Shown here: piece by piece, positions 1-7,602 of the stretch
How the letters are laid out: the number at the start of each line of letters is the position of its first letter
How positions within the stretch are numbered: position 1 is the stretch's first letter
Source of the DNA: Bacteroidota bacterium
Lineage (GTDB): Bacteria > Bacteroidota > Bacteroidia > Chitinophagales > Chitinophagaceae
DNA: 10,351 nucleotides
Direction: 5' to 3'
Assembly (NCBI GenBank): GCA_023427575.1
Contig: JAEZAY010000549.1
Location: 1 to 10,351 of the forward strand
The notes under the pieces: model-generated
Databases searched by the model: none
The model's input: the letters and a program-made list of their open reading frames with translations, nothing else
What the model was told of the DNA's origin: nothing
Made by a program: the position numbers and the translations under genes

Positions 1-9
1 GATTTATTC

Positions 10-40
10 CGGAGCCCGATTTTTTTACTCCGCTTTTTTT
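10..40 (+). terminator. Weak terminator-like hairpin at left edge
   Basis: CGGAG (10-14) can pair with CTCCG (28-32) around a 13-nt loop, and a run of seven T follows at 34-40. This has the form of a rho-independent terminator for a gene to the left of the window, but the stem is only 5 bp and the loop is itself T-rich. The T-run also overlaps a 14-bp perfect palindrome at 36-49 (TTTTTCTAGAAAAA), which could act on the opposite strand or mean nothing. No gene is visible to the left, so the call rests on shape alone. Confidence 0.3.
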
Positions 41-222
41 CTAGAAAAAGTGGAAGTGGTCATTTACAATGACTGCTCCCAATTCTGTTGATACAGATTA
101 GGTAAATTGAAAATTATTCCCAGGACAGCATTAGGCTGAATTCCGCATTCCGAACAAAATCTGATTTTTGTACTTAAGTTGCAATTTTTATTAAAACGGC
201 TAAATAAAGTCAAAGAGATACT

Positions 223-2655
223 ATGCGAAAAATGATTCTGATTGCATTCCTGTTCATTTCGATTTCATCGCTTGCCCAGGATACGGTTTTTTTTAAAAGT
301 GCCCTTTTCGCCATGACCCCGCACCGTTACGGAAGAGAAGCTGTGTATACGCATGAACTATTATGTAAATTTTACTCGGGCGAAAATAAAAAGCCCGCCG
401 CCGGCCAGGTTTTTGGTTTGAATGATGAAGGCGAGGAGATTCGCTGGCAACCCATACAGGCTGATTCAGCCAACCGGTTAAGACCGGCTTTCGACCGGAA
501 CATGCGCCGTCGTTTCGGAGGCGGAGGCTATATGTATCTGACTTACCATTCCGGCAAAAATCAAAAGGCCCTATTAAACATCAAAGGGAATAGTGCCGTG
601 TTGGTTAACGGTGAAATGCATGCTGGCGACCCTTATAGTTCGGGATGGTTTTATGTCCCGGTTCAATTAAAAAAAGGATTAAACGAATTTTACGTGCGGG
701 GCCTGTTTGTAACGGCCAGCCTTCATTTTTCGCAACAGGAAATTAGCCTGAACACCGAAGACCCAACCCAGCCTCATATTATAACAGGTGAGAAAAATGA
801 TTCATTGCAGGCTGCCATTGTCGTGATCAATCAGTCTGATAAAATCCAGAACGGGTTAAAATTACAAGCCTCCATAAACGGAAAAACCGTCGAAACTCCC
901 GTTCCGTCCATACCGGCAATGAGCACCCGAAAAGTGATGTTTTATCATGATGCTTCCTCTGTAAAGGAAAAAGGCAGGCCGGGGATACAGCTAGCCCTGG
1001 TGAGCGGAAGCAGAAAGCTGGATGAAAAAACGCTGGCTTTTGAATCCGTAAACCCTGGTGAACATTACAGTGGGACTTTTGTTAGTGAAATCGACGGAAG
1101 TTTACAATATTACGGAGTGGCCCCACAAATCGGGCAAACCGAAAATTCCGCCCTATTTCTGTCGGTACATGGGGCCGGCGTGGAGGCCATCGGGCAGGCG
1201 AGAGCATACAAACCCAAAGATTGGGGTACGCTGGTAGCGCCCACCAATCGCCGTCCGCGGGGTTTCAACTGGGAAGACTGGGGCAGAATAGATGCGCTTG
1301 AAGTTTTAAACATCGCCAGGCAGAAATTTAATCCCGACCCGCAAAAGATCTATCTCACCGGCCATTCGATGGGCGGCCATGGAACCTGGTTTTTGGGCGC
1401 AAGCTATCCCGACAAATGGGCCGCCATTGCGCCATGCGCGGGATATCCGACCCTGAAAGGCTATGGTACGGCAGATGGACTGATTCCCGATTCCAGCGGA
1501 TCTGCTATGGAACAGGTATTGTTGCGCTCCAGCAATCAAAGCGATATGATTAAACTGGCGACCAATTATCGTCCGCTGGGCGTTTACATTTTCCACGGCG
1601 ATTCAGACCGGGTTGTTTCCGTGAATTATGCCCGGCAAATGAAAAAAGTTTTGAGCGATTTCCATCCCGATTACAGTTATTATGAATATCCCGGCGGTTC
1701 ACATTGGTTCGGCGATCACAGCGTAGACTGGAAACCGATCTTTGATTATTTCAAATGGCATCAGAGACCCATAGATTCAACCGTAAATATCATCGACTTT
1801 AAAACGGCGAGCCCGGGTATTTCAGCATCCTATTACTGGGCCACCATTCACCAACAGGAAATCCCGCTGGATTATAGCCGGATTATTCTTCAGCGCGACC
1901 TGATGCGTGGCAGCATTAGCGGCAGTACCGAAAACACCCGTTTGTTAAAATTAAAGCTTGACGATTTCGGCGCGGGAAAGGAAGTTCGGATTTTGCTCGA
2001 CAGTCATACAGTGATTAAGTATACCACGCGTACGGCCACAGACAGCATTTACCTGGTTCATGAAACGAATTCCTGGAAAATCACCGGGGCGCCCTCCGAT
2101 ACGGAAAAAGGCCCGCACCGGTACGGAACTTTGAAAGATGCATTTAATCACCGGATGGTTTTTGTATATAGCAGTTCCGGCACAAAGGAGGAGAATTCCT
2201 GGAGCCTGCAAAAAGCGCGGCTAGATGCGGAAACCTGGTATTACCGGGGTAATGGGGCGGTTGATATTATTGCCGATAAGGACTTCAACCTGGAAAAATA
2301 CAAAGACCGGGGTGTGATCCTGTACGGACATGCGAATTCCAATGCAGCCTGGCCTCTTTTGCTGGGCGATTGCCCAATCCAGTTGAAGCGGGGTGAGGTG
2401 ATTGTGGGCACGGAGAAATTTAACGGCGGCGACCATGCGGCTTATTTCGTGTGGCCAATCCGGGGATCAAAACGCAGTTCAGTGGCCGTGATCGGCGGAA
2501 CGGGGATCAAAGGCATGCAGGCTGCCAATGCCAACCAGTATTTTGCCGGCGCCAGCGGTTTTCCAGACTATATGATTTTTCATTTCAACATCCTGAAAGA
2601 CGGAAGCCAGGCGGTAAAAAAGGCTGGATTCTTTAACTATAAATGGGAGTTATAA
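223..2655 (+). CDS. Secreted alpha/beta-hydrolase, prolyl-oligopeptidase/esterase type, with long N- and C-terminal extensions
   Basis: This is an 810-residue exported serine hydrolase. Residues 1-18 form a signal peptide (hydrophobic core, cleavage likely at SLA|Q), so it acts in the periplasm or outside. Residues about 20-275 look like beta-rich accessory domains with no motif I can name. The hydrolase core spans about 295-515: HGAG at 316-319 fits an oxyanion-hole strand, GHSMGG at 380-385 gives nucleophile Ser382, HGDSD at 458-462 gives Asp462, and GGSH at 491-494 gives His494, so the triad is complete and correctly spaced. Residues about 520-810 form a further domain containing a G-x-x-x-DAF segment (635-641) that I recall from the C-terminal part of large bacterial hydrolases of this kind. 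PHRYG occurs twice (33-37 and 631-635). Substrate is not deducible; carboxylic ester or peptide bonds are both possible. An A/G-rich stretch (212-218) precedes the ATG; Met4 is a possible alternative start. The gene ends ahead of a strong terminator, so it is probably its own transcription unit. Confidence 0.88.
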   Translation: MRKMILIAFLFISISSLAQDTVFFKSALFAMTPHRYGREAVYTHELLCKFYSGENKKPAAGQVFGLNDEGEEIRWQPIQADSANRLRPAFDRNMRRRFGGGGYMYLTYHSGKNQKALLNIKGNSAVLVNGEMHAGDPYSSGWFYVPVQLKKGLNEFYVRGLFVTASLHFSQQEISLNTEDPTQPHIITGEKNDSLQAAIVVINQSDKIQNGLKLQASINGKTVETPVPSIPAMSTRKVMFYHDASSVKEKGRPGIQLALVSGSRKLDEKTLAFESVNPGEHYSGTFVSEIDGSLQYYGVAPQIGQTENSALFLSVHGAGVEAIGQARAYKPKDWGTLVAPTNRRPRGFNWEDWGRIDALEVLNIARQKFNPDPQKIYLTGHSMGGHGTWFLGASYPDKWAAIAPCAGYPTLKGYGTADGLIPDSSGSAMEQVLLRSSNQSDMIKLATNYRPLGVYIFHGDSDRVVSVNYARQMKKVLSDFHPDYSYYEYPGGSHWFGDHSVDWKPIFDYFKWHQRPIDSTVNIIDFKTASPGISASYYWATIHQQEIPLDYSRIILQRDLMRGSISGSTENTRLLKLKLDDFGAGKEVRILLDSHTVIKYTTRTATDSIYLVHETNSWKITGAPSDTEKGPHRYGTLKDAFNHRMVFVYSSSGTKEENSWSLQKARLDAETWYYRGNGAVDIIADKDFNLEKYKDRGVILYGHANSNAAWPLLLGDCPIQLKRGEVIVGTEKFNGGDHAAYFVWPIRGSKRSSVAVIGGTGIKGMQAANANQYFAGASGFPDYMIFHFNILKDGSQAVKKAGFFNYKWEL

Positions 2656-2700
2656 GGGGGCAGGAGATAGTTACCGCTTTTTCAGACTTATAAATAGTAA

Positions 2701-2743
2701 CCACAGAACAGTCCTTTTAACAAAAGCGTTCTGTGGTTTTTTT
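2701..2743 (+). terminator. Rho-independent terminator after the hydrolase gene
   Basis: A perfect 9-bp inverted repeat, CCACAGAAC (2701-2709) and GTTCTGTGG (2728-2736), is followed at once by seven T (2737-2743). The loop itself contains a second perfect 5-bp stem, CTTTT (2714-2718) with AAAAG (2722-2726) around a 3-nt loop, so the whole structure folds into one long, slightly bulged hairpin. It lies 45 bp after the hydrolase stop codon and separates that gene from the regulator downstream. Confidence 0.88.
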
Positions 2744-2845
2744 ATACCTCGGTTCCAAGCCCTTTAATCGCCGAAAACATAGAAGGAAATAAAGTTTTCC
2801 TGCTCCTCCCGCTAAACTCTTTTTTCAACCTTTTATCAAAAAACC

Positions 2846-2875
2846 AAAACTTTTATTTTTTTTACAAGAAGTTTT
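2846..2875. promoter_or_regulatory. Inverted repeat in the AT-rich leader of the ROK gene, possible operator
   Basis: AAAACTT (2846-2852) and AAGTTTT (2869-2875) form a perfect 7-bp inverted repeat whose half-site centres are 23 bp apart, about two helical turns. ROK repressors bind as dimers to AT-rich inverted repeats and often control their own gene, so this is a candidate autoregulatory site. The whole stretch 2815-2900 is very A/T-rich, so such repeats arise easily by chance. A partial match to the Bacteroidota -7 element (TAnnTTTG) occurs at 2878-2885 (TACTTTAC), without a clear -33 partner. Confidence 0.2.
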
Positions 2876-2911
2876 TCTACTTTACATTAAATTTAAGTTA
2901 ACATTCCATCA

Positions 2912-4129
2912 ATGACGGAGAAGGTCTCGGTCCTAAAACGAAGAATTCTTAATCAGCTTTACTATAATCAATCGCTCTCATGCGCAGATATCGGGTATTT
3001 GATCAACAAGAGCATTTCTTCCACAACCAAACTTTTAAACGAGTTGATGGCGGAAGGGATTGTGATCGAAACGGGGTATGCGCCATCGAGCGGAGGACGA
3101 AGGCCGGTAACCTATTCCATTAAACCGGATGCCGGCTATATTGTAGCTGTGGCGATGGATCAGTTGGTAACCCGCATCGTGATTATGGATATGCATAATC
3201 AGAACTGCACTCCCGTTGAAAACGTGGAGCTACCATTATCCAATAATCCCAATGCCCTATCGGTATTAACCCAAAAAATTCTGGAAGTAATCGAAGAATC
3301 AGGAGTTCCTAAATCAAAAATTGCCGGTATAGGCATTGGAATGCCGGGTTTTATCGATGGGAAAAAAGGCATCAATTATTCCTTTCTATCCGCGCCGGGC
3401 AGTACGATCATCAATTATATAACCGAAAAAACGGGAATACACACATTTATAGACAATGATTCCAGTTTGATTGCCCTGGCAGAATTACGATTTGGCGCGG
3501 CCCGAAACCGGAAAAACGCCATGGTGATCAATATGGGCTGGGGCGTTGGATTAGGTCTGATCCTGAACGGAGAGCTGTTCAGGGGCCATGATGGTTTTGC
3601 CGGTGAGTTCAGCCATATTCCGCTATTCACCAATAACCGTTTATGCAGTTGCGGCAAACATGGATGCCTGGAAACGGAAACCTCGCTGTTGGTGATCGCC
3701 CAGAAAGCACAGGCAGGGATTGAAAAGGGGCAGACTTCGGTATTGAAAAACCTCGATAAAGTACCCTATGAACAAATGTATAAGGTAATTATGGACGCTG
3801 TTAAGGGTGGCGACAGGTTTGCCGTTGAACTTTTATCAGAGGCAGGATATAATATAGGCAGGGGAGTGGCGATTTTGATTCACATCTTAAACCCCGAGGT
3901 CATTATATTAAGCGGTCGTGCATCTGCCGTAGGAAAGATCTGGCAACCGCCCATTCAGCAGGCTTTAAATGAAAATTGCATACCCAGGCTGGCATCCAAT
4001 ACCGATATTGAAATATCCCCACTGGGCTATCGGGCCGAACTCATCGGATCAGCCGCATTGGTAATGGAAAACTTTGGGAAGGAAATGATTAAGCGTTTTA
4101 ATCTTGAACCCAGTTTATCCGGAAATTAA
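2912..4129 (+). CDS. ROK-family transcriptional regulator
   Basis: This 405-residue cytoplasmic protein has the NagC/Mlc/XylR-type layout. Residues 5-57 form a winged helix-turn-helix (recognition helix about 34-49, wing with SSGGRRP at 59-65), and residues 75-390 form the ROK sugar-kinase-like fold. The kinase phosphate-binding motif DxGGT is replaced by DQLVT (83-87), so ATP binding and phosphorylation are unlikely. The residues that contact sugar in ROK proteins remain: Asn182-Asp183, Glu232 and His235 (ExGH with Gly changed to Ser) and Glu254. The zinc-site ligands His235, Cys245, Cys247 and Cys252 (CxCGxxGC) are complete. I infer a DNA-binding sensor for a sugar or sugar-like ligand. The ATG at 2912 puts the helix-turn-helix at the very N-terminus as usual; no Shine-Dalgarno is visible, as is common in Bacteroidota. 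It is followed after 83 bp by the SusC-like gene on the same strand with no terminator between, so that pair is the most likely target. Whether it represses or activates cannot be read from sequence. Confidence 0.92.
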   Translation: MTEKVSVLKRRILNQLYYNQSLSCADIGYLINKSISSTTKLLNELMAEGIVIETGYAPSSGGRRPVTYSIKPDAGYIVAVAMDQLVTRIVIMDMHNQNCTPVENVELPLSNNPNALSVLTQKILEVIEESGVPKSKIAGIGIGMPGFIDGKKGINYSFLSAPGSTIINYITEKTGIHTFIDNDSSLIALAELRFGAARNRKNAMVINMGWGVGLGLILNGELFRGHDGFAGEFSHIPLFTNNRLCSCGKHGCLETETSLLVIAQKAQAGIEKGQTSVLKNLDKVPYEQMYKVIMDAVKGGDRFAVELLSEAGYNIGRGVAILIHILNPEVIILSGRASAVGKIWQPPIQQALNENCIPRLASNTDIEISPLGYRAELIGSAALVMENFGKEMIKRFNLEPSLSGN

Positions 4130-4150
4130 ACCCGGGCTTAATAAAGAACA

Positions 4151-4187
4151 TACATTTTTTCGCCCGCCAAACATGGAATCAGGATTC
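4151..4187 (+). promoter_or_regulatory. Candidate promoter element and inverted-repeat operator in front of the SusC-like gene
   Basis: TACATTTT (4151-4158) matches seven of eight bases of the Bacteroidota -7 consensus TAnnTTTG, counting the two free positions, which would place a transcript start near 4163-4166. Just downstream lies a perfect inverted repeat, GAATC (4176-4180), 2-nt spacer AG, GATTC (4183-4187). A palindrome right after a start site is where a repressor would sit. I find no convincing -33 TTTG element, so the promoter half of this call is weak. The site lies in the only gap between the ROK regulator and the transporter genes. Confidence 0.27.
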
Positions 4188-4212
4188 ATAAAAACCATAA
4201 ACAAAAACTGAA

Positions 4213-7200
4213 ATGAAAAGGTCAACGATCAGACTACTTTTTTTTGTTCTGATGATCATGGGATCAACGATTGCCATGGCTCAGGGACGAAGGTCTGTTA
4301 CTGGAACAGTAATGGATGCGGAGGGTAATGCATTACCCGGGGTTTCCTTTTTGGAAAAAGGAACTAAAAATGCGGGATCAACGGATGGCAACGGTAACTT
4401 CCGGATAGAAGTTACGGGTTCAAATCCGGTATTGGTATTCAGTTACGTTGGCTTTCTGGATCAGGAAGTTCCGGTAGGAACCGAAGCCATTCTTTCGGTG
4501 GTTCTTCAACTGGACGACACGGAGCTGAACGAGGTGGTTGTAACCGGATTTGGCGTTAAAAAGCAAACCCGGAAACTCGCTTATTCCGTTCAGGAAGTAA
4601 AAGGTGAGGAGCTGACAAGAGCTCAGACTCCGAACATCGTTAACGCCCTTCAGGGTAAGGTGGCCGGGGTAATGATTAACCAGGGTGCTGGTGGACCATC
4701 ATCCAGTTCAAGGATCCGGATTCGCGGGAACGCCTCTATCAGCCGTTCCAATACGCAGCCGCTCTTCGTTATCGACGGGGTGCTTATCAAACCAGGTACT
4801 TCCGGTGCCGATTCATGGGGTGATGCCCGCGATTTCGGTAACGAGCTTAAAAACCTGAACGCCGACGATTATGAAAGTGTAACCGTATTAAAAGGTTCTG
4901 CTGCAACAGCACTTTACGGATCCGATGCATTGTTTGGTGTGGTTCTGATCACTACCAAAAAAGGGAAGGAACGTAAAGGACTTGGAGTGAACGTTTCTCA
5001 GTCTTCTACTTTCGAAAAAGCGTATAAACTGCTGGATCTTCAAAACACCTATGGTGGTGGTTTCGATCCTTTCTTTGTTACCCCCGCGGGCGGCGGCATG
5101 AGAGAGGTGGAACCAACACTCGGGCCCTATTACAGCTTTGGCCCTAAGTTCGATGGCCAGCCGGTAAAAGATGCCGATGGCCGCATTGTTCCCTGGAAGG
5201 CCAACGATATTCTGGATGTATTCAGAACAGGGCAGTATTATAATACCAACGTGGCCGTTGAGGGTGGTAGCGACCGTACAACTGTACGTTTTTCGTATAC
5301 CAATTCCAAGAACAACAGTGTGATGCCCAATAACAGCTTTGGCAGAAATGTATTTACACTTCGCGCCACACAAAAGCTGAACAAGTTTGTAAACATGGAT
5401 GCGACAGTTACCTACGCAACTTCCAAATCGGATAACCCGATTTTGCAGGGTGGTAACTCAAACCCGCTTTTCCGTTTCGTTTACTCGAATGCAAGGCATT
5501 ACGATATTCCGTACTACCTGCATAATTATATTGACACCGTGCGTGGCGGAAGAATCGGAGCAGCCGGAAATCCGACCTCCAATCCGTATGCAAGAGGTTC
5601 AATGACCAGCGTATACTGGAATTATTTTGAAAATAATGTTACCCAGAAGGAAGACAACCTTCGCGCCAACCTGGATATGAATGTGAACATTCTTCCCTGG
5701 TTAAATCTATTGTTAAGAGGAAACGTGAACAGCATCAGCATTGTAAACGAAAACAAACGTCGCGGTGATGAGCCCGGATTTTTGGGTGCAGGCGCATACT
5801 ACGGCCTTTATCAAAGTTCTAACAGGCAAGGTCGTTTGCAGGCTTTGTTAACAGGAAATAAAACTCTGGGCGAAGACTTTGAAATGAGTCTGACCCTGGG
5901 TGGCGAAACCAATCGCGGACTTGGCGGGTATCAGCAGTTTGCGGAAACCAGGAATGGTTTTAAAGTGGCTGATATTTACACGCTGTCCAATTCGAAAGAA
6001 ACGCCAAACGTAAATACCGACAGGTCGGGCAGATATCCTGTTAGCCGCCTGGATGCGGTTTATGCATATGGGGATCTGACCTGGAAAGAACAGATCACCG
6101 CCAGCTTCAGCGCCCGGAACGACTGGAACTCGACCCTGATCTATCCTGATGGCCACGGCGACTATGGATATTTTTATCCTTCCGTGGGTCTTGCGTGGAT
6201 CTTCTCCGAAACATTTAAAGATCAGTCAGCACTTAACTTTATCTCTTTCGGTAAGTTAAGAGCGAGTTTAGGATATGCTGGTGCAGGTACCGACATTTAT
6301 CGTACAAGTACTGGTATTGGTTACAGCTTGCAGGGCAGCTATATCAACTGGGATGGCACAAACATTCCCCGTTATGGATTCAGAAGCTTTGATCTGGGTA
6401 ACCTGAATCTGAAGCCGGAAAGATCCCGTGAATTTGAAGTGGGTGCTGATATCCGTTTCTTCAACAACAGGCTCGGATTTGATGTTTCATGGTATAAGAA
6501 AAATACTTTCAACCAGATCATCAACCTGTCTACACCTGCAGAAAGCGGCGTAAGCAACCGTCTTATCAATGCCGGTAACATTCAGAACAAAGGAGTTGAG
6601 ATCATGGTAAGTGCTACACCGGTTCGTACCAAAGATTTCGAGTGGAGCACAAATATCAACTTCTCCAGAAACAGAAATACCATCATCGATCTGGATTCCA
6701 AAAACGGGGTGAATTCTCTGGATCTGGATCTGGCTTTTGGTGCGGATGTTAAGTCGGTGGCAGCTGTTGGTAAAGAGTATGGTACAATTGTTACAACCTA
6801 TGCATATTCTTACTATCAGGCAAAAGATGCCTCGGGTAATCCGGTTGCGCATCCTTCCAACGGACAAAAAATGCTGCGTCAGAATGGTATCTACCGCCGT
6901 TCAGGAGATGCCGGCCAGGGTGCCAGGGAACTGGGAACCATGCTGGAAAAATTCCTGTTAAGTAATATCCATACTGTATCATACAAAGGCTTTGATCTGG
7001 GCATCCAGGTAGATGCGAAAGTAGGTGGCCTGATGGCTTCTGCTACACATCAGTACGGAACAAACTATGGTAGCTTTGAAAGCACATTGTTTGGCCGCGA
7101 TACGGAAACAGGGGGAGTCTCTTATACTGATGATCAGGGAAGACAACGAACCGATGGAATCATTCCGGAAGGCGTGTTCGAACCCGGAACCGTATTTAAT

Positions 7201-7578
7201 GGCGTTGATGTTAGCGGTATGACCTATGCCGAAGCTGTTTCAGCCGGTTTAACCAAACCAATGTCGGCAGCGGCATATTATGAAGGAATCGGAAGCTGGG
7301 GTACTGGTATCCGTGAGTACTCCGTATTCGAAAATACCTGGGTTTCTCTGAGAGAAGTATCGATCGGGTATAACCTTCCGAAATCAATTACTTCCCGCGT
7401 TAAGTTTAACTCTTTACGGGTTAGCCTGATCGGACGTAACCTGACCTACCTGTACAATTCAAGCAAAGACAATATTAATCCTGAAAGTATATTCAGCAGC
7501 CGTGCCGGTGCATTTGCAGAGTATGGTGGTTTGCCTTATATCAGAAGTATAGGATTTTCAGTGAATGCAGGATTCTAA
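4213..7578 (+). CDS. SusC/RagA-like TonB-dependent outer-membrane transporter
   Basis: This 1121-residue outer-membrane protein should form the barrel through which a ligand is imported using TonB energy. Residues 1-23 are a signal peptide (AMA|Q). Residues 27-100 are the carboxypeptidase-D regulatory-like domain typical of SusC proteins (VTGTVMDAEGNALPGVS, then FSYVGF). ELNEVVVTG at 104-112 is the usual TonB-box region. The plug spans about 115-250, with the family signatures LQGKVAGV (146-153), RIRIRGNAS (167-175), PLFVIDGV (183-190) and VLITTKKG (244-251). The rest is the beta-barrel, ending in Gly-Phe with the terminal aromatic residue expected for Bam-dependent insertion. Length is normal for the family. 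No STN signalling domain lies between the signal peptide and the first domain, so it is not a transducer for an anti-sigma factor. The SusD-like partner starts 24 bp after its stop. Substrate cannot be inferred from the sequence. The start region is A-rich without a Shine-Dalgarno. Confidence 0.96.
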   Translation: MKRSTIRLLFFVLMIMGSTIAMAQGRRSVTGTVMDAEGNALPGVSFLEKGTKNAGSTDGNGNFRIEVTGSNPVLVFSYVGFLDQEVPVGTEAILSVVLQLDDTELNEVVVTGFGVKKQTRKLAYSVQEVKGEELTRAQTPNIVNALQGKVAGVMINQGAGGPSSSSRIRIRGNASISRSNTQPLFVIDGVLIKPGTSGADSWGDARDFGNELKNLNADDYESVTVLKGSAATALYGSDALFGVVLITTKKGKERKGLGVNVSQSSTFEKAYKLLDLQNTYGGGFDPFFVTPAGGGMREVEPTLGPYYSFGPKFDGQPVKDADGRIVPWKANDILDVFRTGQYYNTNVAVEGGSDRTTVRFSYTNSKNNSVMPNNSFGRNVFTLRATQKLNKFVNMDATVTYATSKSDNPILQGGNSNPLFRFVYSNARHYDIPYYLHNYIDTVRGGRIGAAGNPTSNPYARGSMTSVYWNYFENNVTQKEDNLRANLDMNVNILPWLNLLLRGNVNSISIVNENKRRGDEPGFLGAGAYYGLYQSSNRQGRLQALLTGNKTLGEDFEMSLTLGGETNRGLGGYQQFAETRNGFKVADIYTLSNSKETPNVNTDRSGRYPVSRLDAVYAYGDLTWKEQITASFSARNDWNSTLIYPDGHGDYGYFYPSVGLAWIFSETFKDQSALNFISFGKLRASLGYAGAGTDIYRTSTGIGYSLQGSYINWDGTNIPRYGFRSFDLGNLNLKPERSREFEVGADIRFFNNRLGFDVSWYKKNTFNQIINLSTPAESGVSNRLINAGNIQNKGVEIMVSATPVRTKDFEWSTNINFSRNRNTIIDLDSKNGVNSLDLDLAFGADVKSVAAVGKEYGTIVTTYAYSYYQAKDASGNPVAHPSNGQKMLRQNGIYRRSGDAGQGARELGTMLEKFLLSNIHTVSYKGFDLGIQVDAKVGGLMASATHQYGTNYGSFESTLFGRDTETGGVSYTDDQGRQRTDGIIPEGVFEPGTVFNGVDVSGMTYAEAVSAGLTKPMSAAAYYEGIGSWGTGIREYSVFENTWVSLREVSIGYNLPKSITSRVKFNSLRVSLIGRNLTYLYNSSKDNINPESIFSSRAGAFAEYGGLPYIRSIGFSVNAGF

Positions 7579-7602
7579 TATTTAACGACTCAATCAACAA
7601 AA

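Noticed and set aside
163..170. GATTTTTG as a -7 promoter element for the hydrolase gene
   Set aside because: It misses the first base of TAnnTTTG and has no TTTG-like element at the expected upstream distance. A promoter must lie in 1-222, but I cannot place it.
4133..4166. Inverted repeat CGGGC...GCCCG between the ROK and SusC-like genes as a terminator
   Set aside because: The stem is 5 bp with a 24-nt loop, and no T-tract follows it. It does not look able to stop transcription.
4888..5373. 161-codon open frame on the minus strand inside the SusC-like gene
   Set aside because: It lies wholly within a gene with clear family signatures on the other strand, and its translation shows no domain or low-complexity logic of a real protein. 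It is a shadow frame.
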